Shown in pieces: positions 32,563 through 43,220 of a stretch of DNA of 64,000 bases. Location of the stretch: NCBI RefSeq assembly GCF_002257695.2, contig NZ_CP155571.1. The stretch is one strand, 5' to 3'. This DNA comes from Sporomusa acidovorans (GTDB lineage Bacteria > Bacillota > Negativicutes > Sporomusales > Sporomusaceae). Numbering within the stretch: the stretch's first letter is position 1; every line of letters starts with the position of its first letter. Below the pieces are notes generated by a model that worked only from the letters and a program-made list of their open reading frames with translations, was not told the DNA's origin and did not search any database. A program made the position numbers and the translations under genes.

Positions 32563-33462
32563 TTACTCATGATGTTCATGATGAAAACCCTTTTTCATTA
32601 ACTTTTCAGCAAGCACAGCCGCGATTTTTTGCGCAGCAACTTCTTTACCACAGTTGTTTTTCAAACATTCCAGCAATACCCCCGCTGCGAGCCGGACTTC
32701 GTCGTTAGGGCCGGGAAAGGAAACCAACATGGAAGGACCCACTGTTCCGACTGCAATACGCACACCATCCTTGACATGGCGTCCAGTCCCACGTTGAAAC
32801 TTGACGATATACGGTGTTGCAGCCTGGGGATCAATACGTAGCATACTTTCCACAGTTTTATCCTTATCCTCAGCACCTACACCGCCGGTTGTAATGATCA
32901 GCCCGAACGCGCGGGAAATTGCATCGGAAAGCTTATATTCCATATCGTCTAAATCGTCTTCCATAATATCCCCGATAGTTACCTTGTAGCCTTCTGCTTC
33001 GAGAAGTTGTTTTAAATATGGAGTATTCGTGTCCTCTATCAAATTCTGTTTTAGTTCAAAGCCCGTCGGAAAGATGATTGCCCGTTTTGCAATACGCTCT
33101 TTCATTTCATCTACCATATGGTTGACCGTTCTGCTCATTTCAAGGGGGTTTTCCCCTTCCAGACAGATTAGGCCAAGAATTCCATTGGAATGTATAAAAG
33201 ATTCCTCAGTGAGGTGTACGCCTTCCAGCTTGGAAAGCGCATCAAGCAGTACCCGCTCTTTACCTACGATATTTTCGGTGGGAATATCATTCTCCATAAT
33301 GTCGAGAGTAATATGATCTGGCCGGACATCCACCACCAGCACCTTACTGCTTTCAATTCCCAGCACATCTGCTACCGTCTGTGCGAGTTGAGTCAAATTT
33401 ACATGATCGAGTTTAATGTGGTTGACCCAAAGTTCTGTCTTTTCTAAAAGGTTTAAGCCCAT
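32563..33462 (-). CDS. MoCF/CinA-like molybdopterin-binding-domain protein
   Basis: A 299-residue protein. The C-terminal half is a MoaB/MogA-type (MoCF) domain with IIFPTGFEL, ITTGGVGAEDKDKTVESML (the GG-G motif that binds molybdopterin or ADP-ribose analogues in CinA) and VGTVGPSMLVSFPGPNDEV. The N-terminal 140 residues are unlike MoeA. A His-rich tail (GFHHEHHE) may bind metal. It is the first gene of the cluster, behind the palindromic operator region. Its role may be cofactor insertion for a molybdoenzyme or nucleotide processing; no molybdenum hydroxylase is in the window, so this is open. Confidence 0.7.
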   Translation of the reverse strand: MGLNLLEKTELWVNHIKLDHVNLTQLAQTVADVLGIESSKVLVVDVRPDHITLDIMENDIPTENIVGKERVLLDALSKLEGVHLTEESFIHSNGILGLICLEGENPLEMSRTVNHMVDEMKERIAKRAIIFPTGFELKQNLIEDTNTPYLKQLLEAEGYKVTIGDIMEDDLDDMEYKLSDAISRAFGLIITTGGVGAEDKDKTVESMLRIDPQAATPYIVKFQRGTGRHVKDGVRIAVGTVGPSMLVSFPGPNDEVRLAAGVLLECLKNNCGKEVAAQKIAAVLAEKLMKKGFHHEHHE

Positions 33463-33564
33463 CTCCGGAACTCCTTTCTGTTGAATCCCTTTCCACCTAA
33501 ATTCTTAAATCTTCAAACTTCAGCTTTGGGATATTACCTTTCCAGTTTCAGTGATTTACCTATG

Positions 33565-33733
33565 TTCGTTATTACCGAATGACATTCGGATAATACCCTC
33601 TAAAAAATAGCGTTTCTTTATAACGCCACCGTGATATAATATCAAGCTTAAAACGCAATCATATTTTATACTTGATTGCAGTAAAATATTCGATCCGAAT
33701 GCCATTCGTTCTATATTGCCGAATGACATTCGG
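33565..33733. promoter_or_regulatory. Operator region with three palindromes upstream of the catabolic cluster
   Basis: The perfect palindrome CCGAATGACATTCGG occurs at 33575-33589 and 33719-33733; a near copy CCGAATGCCATTCG lies at 33695-33708. The first is preceded by TTCGTTATT, giving the 16-base word shared with the front of the iclR-type gene. Size and symmetry fit IclR-family operators. The rest of 33463-33871 is A+T-rich and holds no gene that I can see. Confidence 0.7.
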
Positions 33734-33871
33734 TTTTTTCAATTTTCTTGTTATATAATTCGCTATTGAAGAACATATTCCTGCTATCAATGATTTTTTT
33801 AATATTTTTTTTATGTTTTTTTACTACCTTGTATGATTAAGTTTATTTTAACCACAATAAGGTGTATTAGC

Positions 33872-33905
33872 AAAAAAATAAGCCTCACAGGAAACCCTGT
33901 GAGGC
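33872..33905 (-). terminator. Terminator of the rRNA/tRNA locus
   Basis: Stem GCCTCACAGG / CCTGTGAGGC followed by seven T on the minus strand, 14 bases beyond the last tRNA gene. Confidence 0.9.
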
Positions 33906-33918
33906 CTTGAATTTACTA

Positions 33919-33992
33919 TGGAGCGGGTGAAGGGAATCGAACCCTCGTAGCTAGCTTGGAAGGCTAGTGCTCTACCATTGAGCTACACCCGC
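33919..33992 (-). tRNA. tRNA-Gly (TCC)
   Basis: Complete cloverleaf with encoded CCA: acceptor GCGGGTG/CACCCGC, anticodon TCC in loop CTTCCAA, T loop TTCGATT. Last gene of the minus-strand tRNA group. Confidence 0.95.
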
Positions 33993-34028
33993 ATGATTCA
34001 TTTGATGTTAGAAACTACTGTTTCTAAC

Positions 34029-34068
34029 TAAGCGACCATACGAAAATAAATTTCCGAATGTCTGCTTA
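34029..34068. repeat. tRNA trailer hairpin (TAAGC/GCTTA family), short form
   Basis: Base stem TAAGC...GCTTA with an inner stem around CGAAAA/TTTCCG. It starts immediately after the CCA end of tRNA-Met on the minus strand. Confidence 0.6.
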
Positions 34069-34145
34069 TGGTGGCGGCGCAGGGATTTGAACCCCGGACA
34101 CTGCGGGTATGAACCGCATGCTCTAGCCAACTGAGCTACGCCGCC
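34069..34145 (-). tRNA. tRNA-Met (CAT)
   Basis: Acceptor GGCGGCG/CGCCGCC, anticodon CAT, encoded CCA. Elongator-type, because the first acceptor pair is a normal G-C pair. It is separated from tRNA-Thr by an IS3-type element. Confidence 0.93.
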
Positions 34146-34238
34146 ATAGGATCATTGGTGCTAGAATATAAATAGAACAAATTGAATTGAGGGTGTTCCC
34201 CAGAAGGATTACAATAAATGATATAGGGGGAACATACA

Positions 34239-34526
34239 ATGGCAAAGCAACAGACTCAACAATTCAAAGAAGATGCCGTCCGTTATTATTACGACCATTC
34301 AGATCTTGGCGTTAAGGGTTGTGCATCAAATTTAGGAATAGGATATAGCACATTAACAAAATGGCTTAAAATCGCCAGAGAAAATAACGGCGATGTTCCG
34401 ACTCGCGGATCAGGCAATTATTCTAGCGATATTGAAAAAGAAAATGCCCGCCTTAGAAGAGAACTTCGTGATGCAAAGGATGCTCTTGATGTACTAAAAA
34501 AAGCTATCAACATTCTGGGAAAATGA
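34239..34526 (+). CDS. IS3-family transposase OrfA (helix-turn-helix)
   Basis: A 95-residue protein with an N-terminal HTH_Tnp_1 domain (QFKEDAVRYYYDHSDLGVKGC, then LGIGYSTLTKWLK) and a C-terminal leucine-zipper-like helix (EKENARLRRELRDAKDALDVLKKAI) that mediates dimerisation with OrfAB. GGGGGAAC precedes the ATG. A run of seven A (about 34496-34502) near the end could allow the programmed -1 shift used by this family to make OrfAB. Confidence 0.92.
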   Translation: MAKQQTQQFKEDAVRYYYDHSDLGVKGCASNLGIGYSTLTKWLKIARENNGDVPTRGSGNYSSDIEKENARLRRELRDAKDALDVLKKAINILGK

Positions 34527-35422
34527 CAGAAGCTATTTATCTTGAAGTTAAACATAAAGCAGAAGATAAAAAAGAGAAACGCCGTGTTTCTGTCAGCGGA
34601 ATGTTGCGTTATTTAGGCGTTTCAAGATCAGGTTATAAAGCTTGGTTAATACGGTTTCCTTCAGATCAAGAAAAGCGAAAATTGATGGTACAAAGCAAAA
34701 TACAATCTATCTATGATGAGTCTCATCAAAATTATGGAGCACCTAAAATCACACAAAAATTGTTAGCCGATGGTATAAATATTTCCGAACGAACTGTTGG
34801 AAAGTATATGAAAGGAATGGGCATTAAAGCACAGTATGTTAAGCCGTTTACAGTTACCACAAAGGACTGTGATTTCAGCAGCCAATTGAATAATATCCTT
34901 GATGAAAAGTTTAATCCTGATAGGCCCAACGCAGTTTGGTGTACAGATATTACTTATATTTGGACTTTCGATGGTTTTGTATATCTTACCAGCATTATTG
35001 ATTTATTTGCCCGTAAAATTATTGCATGGACGCTTAGTAAAACTCTTGATGTATCTTGTGTGCTTGATACTATAAACAAGGCCAAAACCGCTAGAAATAT
35101 GAGCAAACCGCTGATTATTCATAGCGATAGAGGTAGCCAATATGTATCAGACAAATACCGTGAAGCAACCGAAAAAATGCGGAAAAGCTATTCAAAAAAG
35201 GCTTATCCCTGGGATAATGCCTGCATAGAATCCTTTCATTCCTTGATTAAACGCGAATGGCTAAATCGTTTTAGAATTAGGAATTATGAGCAAGCATATA
35301 AACTTGTATTTGAATATATAGAAACTTTTTACAACACTGTACGTATTCACAGTCATTGTGAATATAAATCACCTAATCAATATGAAAAAGAGTACATTAT
35401 AAAATCAAAAGTAGGTGCATAA
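34523..35422 (+). CDS. IS3-family transposase OrfB (DDE integrase core)
   Basis: A 299-residue rve-domain transposase. The catalytic triad is visible: first Asp in VWCTDITYIWTF, second Asp in IIHSDRGSQYVS, and Glu in DNACIESFHSLIKRE. An HTH_21 region (QNYGAPKITQKLLADGINIS) precedes the core. The ATG overlaps the OrfA stop as ATGA, so translation can be coupled or joined by frameshifting. It looks intact, so the element may be active. Confidence 0.93.
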   Translation: MTEAIYLEVKHKAEDKKEKRRVSVSGMLRYLGVSRSGYKAWLIRFPSDQEKRKLMVQSKIQSIYDESHQNYGAPKITQKLLADGINISERTVGKYMKGMGIKAQYVKPFTVTTKDCDFSSQLNNILDEKFNPDRPNAVWCTDITYIWTFDGFVYLTSIIDLFARKIIAWTLSKTLDVSCVLDTINKAKTARNMSKPLIIHSDRGSQYVSDKYREATEKMRKSYSKKAYPWDNACIESFHSLIKREWLNRFRIRNYEQAYKLVFEYIETFYNTVRIHSHCEYKSPNQYEKEYIIKSKVGA

Positions 35423-35497
35423 AATAGTCAATTTTATGTAATAATCTGGGGTTAACCACTCGTTTTAATTTGTACTTTTTCTTGACATAGTACCACA

Positions 35498-35573
35498 TGG
35501 AGCTAGTGACCGGGATTGAACCGGTGACCTTATCCTTACCAAGGATACGCTCTACCGACTGAGCTACACCAGC
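35498..35573 (-). tRNA. tRNA-Thr (GGT)
   Basis: Acceptor GCTGGTG against CACTAGC, anticodon GGT in CTTGGTAAG, T loop TTCAATC, encoded CCA. Confidence 0.94.
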
Positions 35574-35577
35574 ATTT

Positions 35578-35706
35578 GCACAAAACGACTTATTAGCACT
35601 CATCTGCGTTGTTGTCACTGCGTGCGCTCCCTCCGACGTACTTCCCAGTACGACTACGGTCGCGTACTCGCTTCCGCCTAGCATCTGAGCACTACTAAGC
35701 CGTTTT
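35578..35706. repeat. Long imperfect hairpin between tRNA-Tyr and tRNA-Thr
   Basis: The ends CACAAAACGACTTATTAG... and ...CTACTAAGCCGTTTTGTG form a base stem of about 29 positions with some wobbles and mismatches. The interior contains GTACTTCCCAGTAC and a GC-rich stretch. It fills the whole spacer and has no ORF of its own. Confidence 0.65.
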
Positions 35707-35762
35707 GTGGCTTGTTGGCAGATAATTGGCATGTCGCAGATGAAATTCCATTATACCTTTGG

Positions 35763-35844
35763 TGGAGGGAGGTGGATTCGAACCACCGAAGTCATAGACG
35801 GCAGATTTACAGTCTGCTCCCTTTAGCCACTCGGGAATCCCTCC
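35763..35844 (-). tRNA. tRNA-Tyr (GTA)
   Basis: Class II tRNA with a long variable arm, acceptor GGAGGGA/TCCCTCC, anticodon GTA in CTGTAAA, encoded CCA. Confidence 0.94.
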
Positions 35845-35860
35845 GGAATTTTATTATAGG

Positions 35861-35945
35861 ATGTTCCGCGCTTACGCTTGGAACTAAGCGATTCGCACCA
35901 ATCAGACTTCGCCTTTCGGCTCGTCTTCTTGGACTCTCTGCTTAT
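35861..35945. repeat. tRNA trailer hairpin (TAAGC/GCTTA family) after tRNA-Arg
   Basis: Base stem TAAGC (35885-35889) with GCTTA (35940-35944), inner stem CCAA..AGAC/GTCT..TTGG. Shares ATGTTC and CGCC..TCGGCTCG words with the copy at 36427-36514. Confidence 0.7.
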
Positions 35946-35946
35946 A

Positions 35947-36023
35947 TGGCGACCCCGGCAGGATTCGAACCTGCGACCTTTTGATTCGTAGTCAAACGCT
36001 CTATCCAGCTGAGCTACGGAGTC
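35947..36023 (-). tRNA. tRNA-Arg (ACG)
   Basis: Acceptor GACTCCG against CGGGGTC, anticodon ACG in CTACGAA, T loop TTCGAAT, encoded CCA. The A34 is expected to be edited to inosine. Confidence 0.94.
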
Positions 36024-36054
36024 TTTTTTATATTATTACAGCCTTCGTTAAAAA

Positions 36055-36376
36055 CCGTAAGCCAGTTTCTGTTTTAGGAAATTATTTATCTAACGCATTA
36101 TATGCGTTCTCCCCTTCGGTTTAATTCCCTACAGGAAGTTCCCCTACCAAAATTCGGGTTTCTGCCTCGTGGAGTTTACCACTTTTCACTAGGCTGTCAC
36201 CAGCCTACTCATTCTCTGTGCACTTTATGACTACTTTCGGCTGCGAGAGTCGATTTCGCCGTCGTCAGAGCGAAGCTCTGCCCCATTTTGCAATGGGCAC
36301 GAACACTACAACCATCTCAGGTTGTGGCAGTCTGGACTTTCCTCAATACTGTCATTACAGTACCGCAATTTCCCGT
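36055..36376 (-). ncRNA. rnpB: RNase P RNA
   Basis: The catalytic RNA of tRNA 5' maturation. The P4/CR-I region reads GAGGAAAGTCC near the 5' end, GAGGCAGAAACCC and GGTAGGGGAA occur in the middle, and the 3' CR-V region reads ACAGAAACTGGCTTACGG, followed by a T-run. About 320 nt. It lies between tRNA-Lys and tRNA-Arg in the same orientation, so it may be transcribed with its own substrates. Exact ends are approximate. Confidence 0.9.
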
Positions 36377-36426
36377 TTTTAAAAAAGGCTGGAATTTTCA
36401 AGGATGTTCCCTATTAACTAGTACTA

Positions 36427-36514
36427 GGATGTTCTTCGCTACCGCTCGAAAATAAGCGACTCACTCAAGTTCTCATTTCGCCTATCGGCTCGTGAGAACT
36501 TGGTTCGCTGCTTA
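36427..36514. repeat. tRNA trailer hairpin (TAAGC/GCTTA family) after tRNA-Lys
   Basis: Base stem TAAGC (36453-36457)/GCTTA (36510-36514), perfect inner stem CAAGTTCTCA/TGAGAACTTG, apical GCC..GGC. Starts directly after the tRNA-Lys CCA end on the minus strand. Confidence 0.75.
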
Positions 36515-36590
36515 TGGTGACCCACCCGCGACTCGAACGCGGGACACCCTGATTAAAAGTCAGGTGCTCTACCGACTGAGCTAGTAGGTC
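36515..36590 (-). tRNA. tRNA-Lys (TTT)
   Basis: Acceptor GACCTAC against GTGGGTC, anticodon TTT in CTTTTAA, T loop TTCGAGT, encoded CCA. Confidence 0.94.
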
Positions 36591-36746
36591 ATTAATTAAA
36601 AGTTAACTGAAGGAATTATATAATACCATAGTTACTTCTTATTTGCAACTTGTAACTTTTGGTATTCAGCTTAGTACCGCCATCACAGCGACTTTTATAG
36701 ATTATCATATTCTTCGCTTTATGTCAATCGTACTTTATTACAACAT

Positions 36747-37979
36747 CAGGGGATGTTCATGAAAAATAAGTTATAAAAAAAGAGGAAAAAAGAGAGAAAT
36801 AGAAAATATAAGGCAATGAGGTGAAGAAGATGGAAAATCTCATTGCGATATTAGAAAAAGTGTCAGATCCACGACAGGCATGGAAGATTAAACATAAGCT
36901 ATCGGACATATTACTCATCTGTTTATTTGCAGTAACCTGTAATGCTAATAGTGCGCTAGAAATCTATGATTTCGCGGTTAGCCGAAAGCAATGGCTTAAT
37001 ACGATCCTTTCTTTGGAAAACGGTATACCAAGCCGTTTAACCTTTGCCAGAGTGCTGCAACTGATTTCACCCAAAGCATTCGCTGTGGCCTTTACGCAAA
37101 TTATGGCTAGTGTGGAATCCATAAGTAAAGGACGAATAGTGGCTATTGATGGAAAAGCGATTGCCGGTACATACCACAATGAGGGAAGAAAAGGCTTAGT
37201 GTATATGGTTGGTGCATGGTGCAACGAAAATAAGCTTTCGCTGGCTCAAGTAAAAACCCATGATAAAAGCAATGAAATTACTGCCATTCCCGAATTGTTA
37301 GACCTTCTTGATCTAAAAGGAGCTGTCATCACGATGGATGCCATGGGCTGCCAAAAAGACATTGTGAAAAAAATTGTAAAAGAAAAGAAAGCGGATTATC
37401 TGATCGGATTAAAGGGCAATCAAGGCACCATGTATCAAGAATTCATGGAATATGCACAATCAACCATACAGGAGCCACGCGGTAAAGACGAATATGAGAT
37501 ATACCGAACTATGGAGAAAAGTCATGGGCGCATTGAGGAACGAAACTACTACTTGTTCCGGAATTTAGAATGGTTTAGCGACAAAAAGGAATGGTTGGGA
37601 TTAAGTGGGTTATTGTTGACGGAAAGCCGCAGAACAGACGTAAAAAGCGGCAAAAAAGCAGAGGCAGAAATTCGCTTGTATATTACGAGTATGAAAGGCA
37701 CTATCGAAGAAATTGCCCAAGCTTCCCGGTCGCACTGGGGAATTGAAAATAATTTACACTGGGTGTTGGACGTTGGGTTTCGAGAAGATCAGTGGCAGAC
37801 GCGAATGAATATCGAGGCGGCAAATTTATCACAATTGAGGAGACTGTCGGCAAATTTGTTGAAGTTAGAATCTGATTATAATGCCTCTATTCAGCGCAAG
37901 CGCTATCGTTGCTCGCTAGACCCTGACTATATGGAGAAAGTCCTTTTTAATCCCTGCCTTTTTTCATGAACATGCCCTG
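36747..37979 (+). mobile_element. ISAs1-family insertion sequence
   Basis: Terminal inverted repeats CAGGGGATGTTCATGAAAAA (36747-36766) and the complement of CAGGGCATGTTCATGAAAAA (37960-37979), 19 of 20 identical, enclose a single transposase gene. Total 1,233 bp, normal for the family. I could not find a clear target duplication. Confidence 0.92.
36830..37969 (+). CDS. ISAs1-family DDE transposase
   Basis: A 379-residue transposase. N-terminal DUF4338/DDE_Tnp_1-associated region (VSDPRQAWKIKHKLSDILLICLFAV) is followed by the DDE core with VAIDGKAIAGT, AVITMDAMGCQKDI, KKADYLIGLKGNQGT and the terminal RSHWGIENNLHWVLDVGFRED block, characteristic of this family. The start at 36830 is favoured by GAGGTG upstream rather than the in-frame GTG at 36821. 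It appears intact. Confidence 0.93.
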   Translation: MENLIAILEKVSDPRQAWKIKHKLSDILLICLFAVTCNANSALEIYDFAVSRKQWLNTILSLENGIPSRLTFARVLQLISPKAFAVAFTQIMASVESISKGRIVAIDGKAIAGTYHNEGRKGLVYMVGAWCNENKLSLAQVKTHDKSNEITAIPELLDLLDLKGAVITMDAMGCQKDIVKKIVKEKKADYLIGLKGNQGTMYQEFMEYAQSTIQEPRGKDEYEIYRTMEKSHGRIEERNYYLFRNLEWFSDKKEWLGLSGLLLTESRRTDVKSGKKAEAEIRLYITSMKGTIEEIAQASRSHWGIENNLHWVLDVGFREDQWQTRMNIEAANLSQLRRLSANLLKLESDYNASIQRKRYRCSLDPDYMEKVLFNPCLFS

Positions 37980-38061
37980 ACCCATCTAATGATTAAGCTT
38001 GACACATAATTAGACGCTATAGCAAATTACTTGTAGAGTAGAATAAAAGGTGGTGGACGAT

Positions 38062-38112
38062 ATGATTAAAACACTTGATTACAAAATCAGAAGTCGTATT
38101 GTCCATTATTAA
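38062..38112 (+). other. 16-codon ORF with ribosome site, possible leader peptide
   Basis: ATG at 38062 after AGGTGGTGG; the product is 16 residues (MIKTLDYKIRSRIVHY). A hairpin with T-run follows at 38151-38183 before the kinase pseudogene. The layout recalls an attenuator but no amino acid bias is evident. Confidence 0.25.
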
Positions 38113-38150
38113 GGAATAGTTTGTAATCCTACCCTTTTTATGTTCAGTCG

Positions 38151-38183
38151 AAGTGCTTCTGATTTGTCAGAAGTACTTTTTTA
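38151..38183 (+). terminator. Hairpin with T-run upstream of the kinase pseudogene
   Basis: Stem AAGTGCTTCTGA / TCAGAAGTACTT followed by TTTTTATTTATTT. It would stop transcription arriving from the IS side. Confidence 0.7.
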
Positions 38184-38212
38184 TTTATTTTACAAAAAGG
38201 AAGGGAAAAAAT

Positions 38213-38640
38213 ATGCCAACAATATGTATTGATAATGTGTCTTTTAAGTTAAGAAAAAGACAAAATTTCTTATGGTTGAAAGAACTGGGAAAAGTCTTCT
38301 CTGTGTTTGATCAACAAGATTCAGGAAATATTTCCTTTGGTGTGCAAAACGGCGAGAAAAAATATTTTGTCAAATATGCAGGAGCGCAAACAACTGAGTA
38401 CAAAGGAAATATCAAAACTGCAATAGATAATCTTAATAAAGCTGTACTAGTATATCAGGATTTAAAAACGTTTAAAATATAGGTGGGGAATCTGATCGTT
38501 CGTTTGAAAAATGGGAGGGTTCGCGCGAATTGTACGAACTTGCACTTAGAGCTATTTTGCCGGAAAGAAAACTGCGATTTCGGTCCATAAAAGAATTCTA
38601 TAGAGAATGGTCCAGCGCAGTATCTCACGTATATTTTTAA
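38213..38640 (+). pseudogene. Serine/threonine kinase-like gene with internal deletion
   Basis: The first part (38213-38482, 89 codons, ribosome site AAGGAAGGG) encodes the N-terminal lobe pattern of a bacterial serine/threonine kinase family (FLWLKELGKVFSVFDQQDSG, KKYFVKYAGAQT, LNKAVLVYQDLK) and stops. Immediately after, in another frame from 38482, GGESDRSFEKWEGSRELYEL and LRFRSIKEFYREW encode the C-terminal end of the same family up to the stop at 38638-38640. About 180 central residues with the catalytic loop are missing. It is on the plus strand inside the rRNA/tRNA locus, so it was probably acquired with the insertion sequences. Confidence 0.7.
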
Positions 38641-38849
38641 TTAGTTCGCAAGAGTTATACACTATATGTTCTTGCTGAGCTTGTTCAGTTTTATCGAATA
38701 GAGGCACTTAGAATTGTCGTGTTTTATGCAAATCCTGACCAGTTATCAGCGCTAGTCGTATTGATGAATTATAGCCAAAGATTAGTTGTTCTAGTTTAAT
38801 AGCAAAAAATAACAACTTAGATGCTATCTAAATTGCTATTCTATAATAT

Positions 38850-38960
38850 CAACCAGCAACTTCCTAATCTCCCAGGCTGTTTCCAGCCAAGTACCTTCGG
38901 CGTTTAGCGGCTTAACTGCTGTGTTCGGCATGGGAACAGGTGGAACCCGCGTTACTGGAT
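38850..38960 (-). rRNA. rrf: 5S rRNA
   Basis: Terminal helix CCAGTAAC (38951-38958) with GTTGCTGG (38853-38860). Internal 5S marks ACCTGTTCCCATGCCGAACA, GCAGTTAAGC and GGTACTTGG are present. The 5' loop A/helix II part looks a few bases short compared with what I expect for this group. Confidence 0.85.
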
Positions 38961-39011
38961 ATTTAATTAGGTGAACATCTCGTAGGAGTCTATTCCCTAA
39001 AAACTGCACAG

Positions 39012-39083
39012 ATAAGCAACGAACCAGGTTATTAGGAGCGTCAGCTACGCTAGAACCTGTGTGAATCGCTTAGCGGAACCTCC
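39012..39083. repeat. TAAGC/GCTTA-family hairpin in the 23S-5S spacer, inverted orientation
   Basis: Base stem TAAGC (39013-39017)/GCTTA (39068-39072), inner stem CAGGTTaTTAG/CTAGaACCTG. Its complement shares CTAAGCGATTC.CACAGGTT with the copy after the 16S gene. Confidence 0.7.
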
Positions 39084-39149
39084 TTATTCACTATTCACTG
39101 GTCCTCACTACAATTAGGATTATGCCGTTCGCATTTATGCGAACAAGTT

Positions 39150-40582
<1,433 letters not shown>

Positions 40583-40635
40583 TTCAAAGGTACGTTAGTA
40601 CCTTCCTTTCCATGCAGCTATCGTCACTAGATTTA

Positions 40636-40711
40636 TGGTGGAGACGAGGAGAATCGAACTCCTGACCCCCTGCTTGCAAGGCAGGTGCTCTCCCAGCTGA
40701 GCTACGCCCCC
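40636..40711 (-). tRNA. tRNA-Ala (TGC)
   Basis: Acceptor GGGGGCG against CGTCTCC, anticodon TGC in CTTGCAAG, encoded CCA. Usual partner of tRNA-Ile in a 16S-23S spacer. Confidence 0.94.
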
Positions 40712-40714
40712 AGA

Positions 40715-40787
40715 TCGCTATTAGGTTTTCGACATTGAATGTGCGATACTTGACGAATGTCGTATATCGCACATCGAATGTTGAGTA
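40715..40787. repeat. Large inverted repeat in the tRNA-Ile/tRNA-Ala spacer
   Basis: CGACATTGAATGTGCGATA is followed after about 15 bases by TATCGCACATCGAATGTTG, a nearly perfect hairpin occupying the entire 76-base spacer. Confidence 0.7.
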
Positions 40788-40864
<77 letters not shown>

Positions 40865-41093
40865 GAAATTCCGGCTGTATGAAAACTCGCCCTCGCCGTA
40901 TTGCTTAGCGATACTCGCTTATAACAGCCTCAAGAGAATTTTTTATACTCTGTACCTCCGGCCCCCATCACGAACGCTGCAACCCGTTAACGCAATTTTG
41001 TCGGAGTCTATTTATAAATGAGCATTCCCTCAAAACCAAACAATGTAAGATGTATCTGCCTGATGTGTCGACCTGGAATTGAGCTCGCTTAAA

Positions 41094-41180
41094 TGATGTT
41101 CTTCGCTTCCGCTCAGAACTAAGCGATTCGCACAGGTTTTCGCGTCGCTCTCGCTCCTAAAAACCTGGCTCTCTGCTTAT
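41094..41180. repeat. TAAGC/GCTTA-family hairpin after the 16S gene
   Basis: Base stem TAAGC (41120-41124)/GCTTA (41175-41179), inner stem CAGGTTTT/AAAACCTG. It starts seven bases after the 16S 3' end on the minus strand. The remaining 16S-to-tRNA-Ile spacer (40865-41093) also has an inverted repeat GGCTGTAT.../...ATAACAGCC at 40871-40929 but no gene. Confidence 0.7.
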
Positions 41181-41183
41181 CCC

Positions 41184-42837
<1,654 letters not shown>

Positions 42838-43110
42838 AAAGTGCATGCCGTCTATATAACATATAACTTTTTACCGCCACTTTCATAATAGAGTAAACAA
42901 GTCACTTTATCAGAAGAGACAGGCAAAAGTTCAAAGTCATAATTGACTACATATTATTGAAGCCATTTGTTGGCTCTCAAATCAAAAAATTATTTATTGA
43001 CGTTGAATTATCACAAATGATAATTCAACCGCACATCTGGCTTTTGATGCATTACTTACATTGTTCAGTTTTCAGGGAACGCATCACCGCATTGCGGCAA
43101 CAGCTTTTAT

Positions 43111-43140
43111 ATAATAGCATAGTGCCTTTTGTTGTGTCAA
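43111..43140 (-). promoter_or_regulatory. rRNA promoter P2
   Basis: Minus strand: -35 TTGACA (43140-43135), 18-base spacer, -10 TATTAT (43116-43111), about 270 bases before the 16S gene. Confidence 0.7.
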
Positions 43141-43191
43141 TACCGGTTTTAGTGGTAATTTTTACTTTTCAAACCGCAATCAACTTTATAT

Positions 43192-43220
43192 ATATTATCA
43201 CGCACACTACAGGGTGTCAA
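43192..43220 (-). promoter_or_regulatory. rRNA promoter P1
   Basis: Minus strand: perfect -35 TTGACA (43220-43215), 17-base spacer, -10 TAATAT (43197-43192). Just upstream are a TGTCGAAA word (43231-43238, like a Spo0A box) and an inverted repeat ATTTATCATGAA/TTCGTGATAAAT (43238-43264). No gene lies in 42838-43426. Confidence 0.75.

Larger units (their letters stand above)
34191..35459 (+). mobile_element. IS3-family insertion sequence
   Basis: OrfA and OrfB of an IS3 element flanked by imperfect terminal inverted repeats: left end GTTCCCCAGAAGGATTACA (from about 34195) against the complement of the right end GGTTAACCCCAGATTATTACA (ending about 35459). The exact ends and target duplication are not certain. 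It splits the tRNA group between tRNA-Thr and tRNA-Met and is transcribed opposite to it. Confidence 0.85.

Noticed and set aside
35397..35984. Open frames covering tRNA-Thr, tRNA-Tyr and tRNA-Arg, and a similar one over tRNA-Gly near 22050-22403
   Set aside because: They contain the typical mistranslation of tRNA T arms (for example VDSNHRS, FEPATF) and no independent evidence of coding.
38640..38850. An open stretch (ELVQFYRIEALRIVVFYANP and onward) after the kinase pseudogene
   Set aside because: No start codon or ribosome site, and no recognisable family; probably residual debris.
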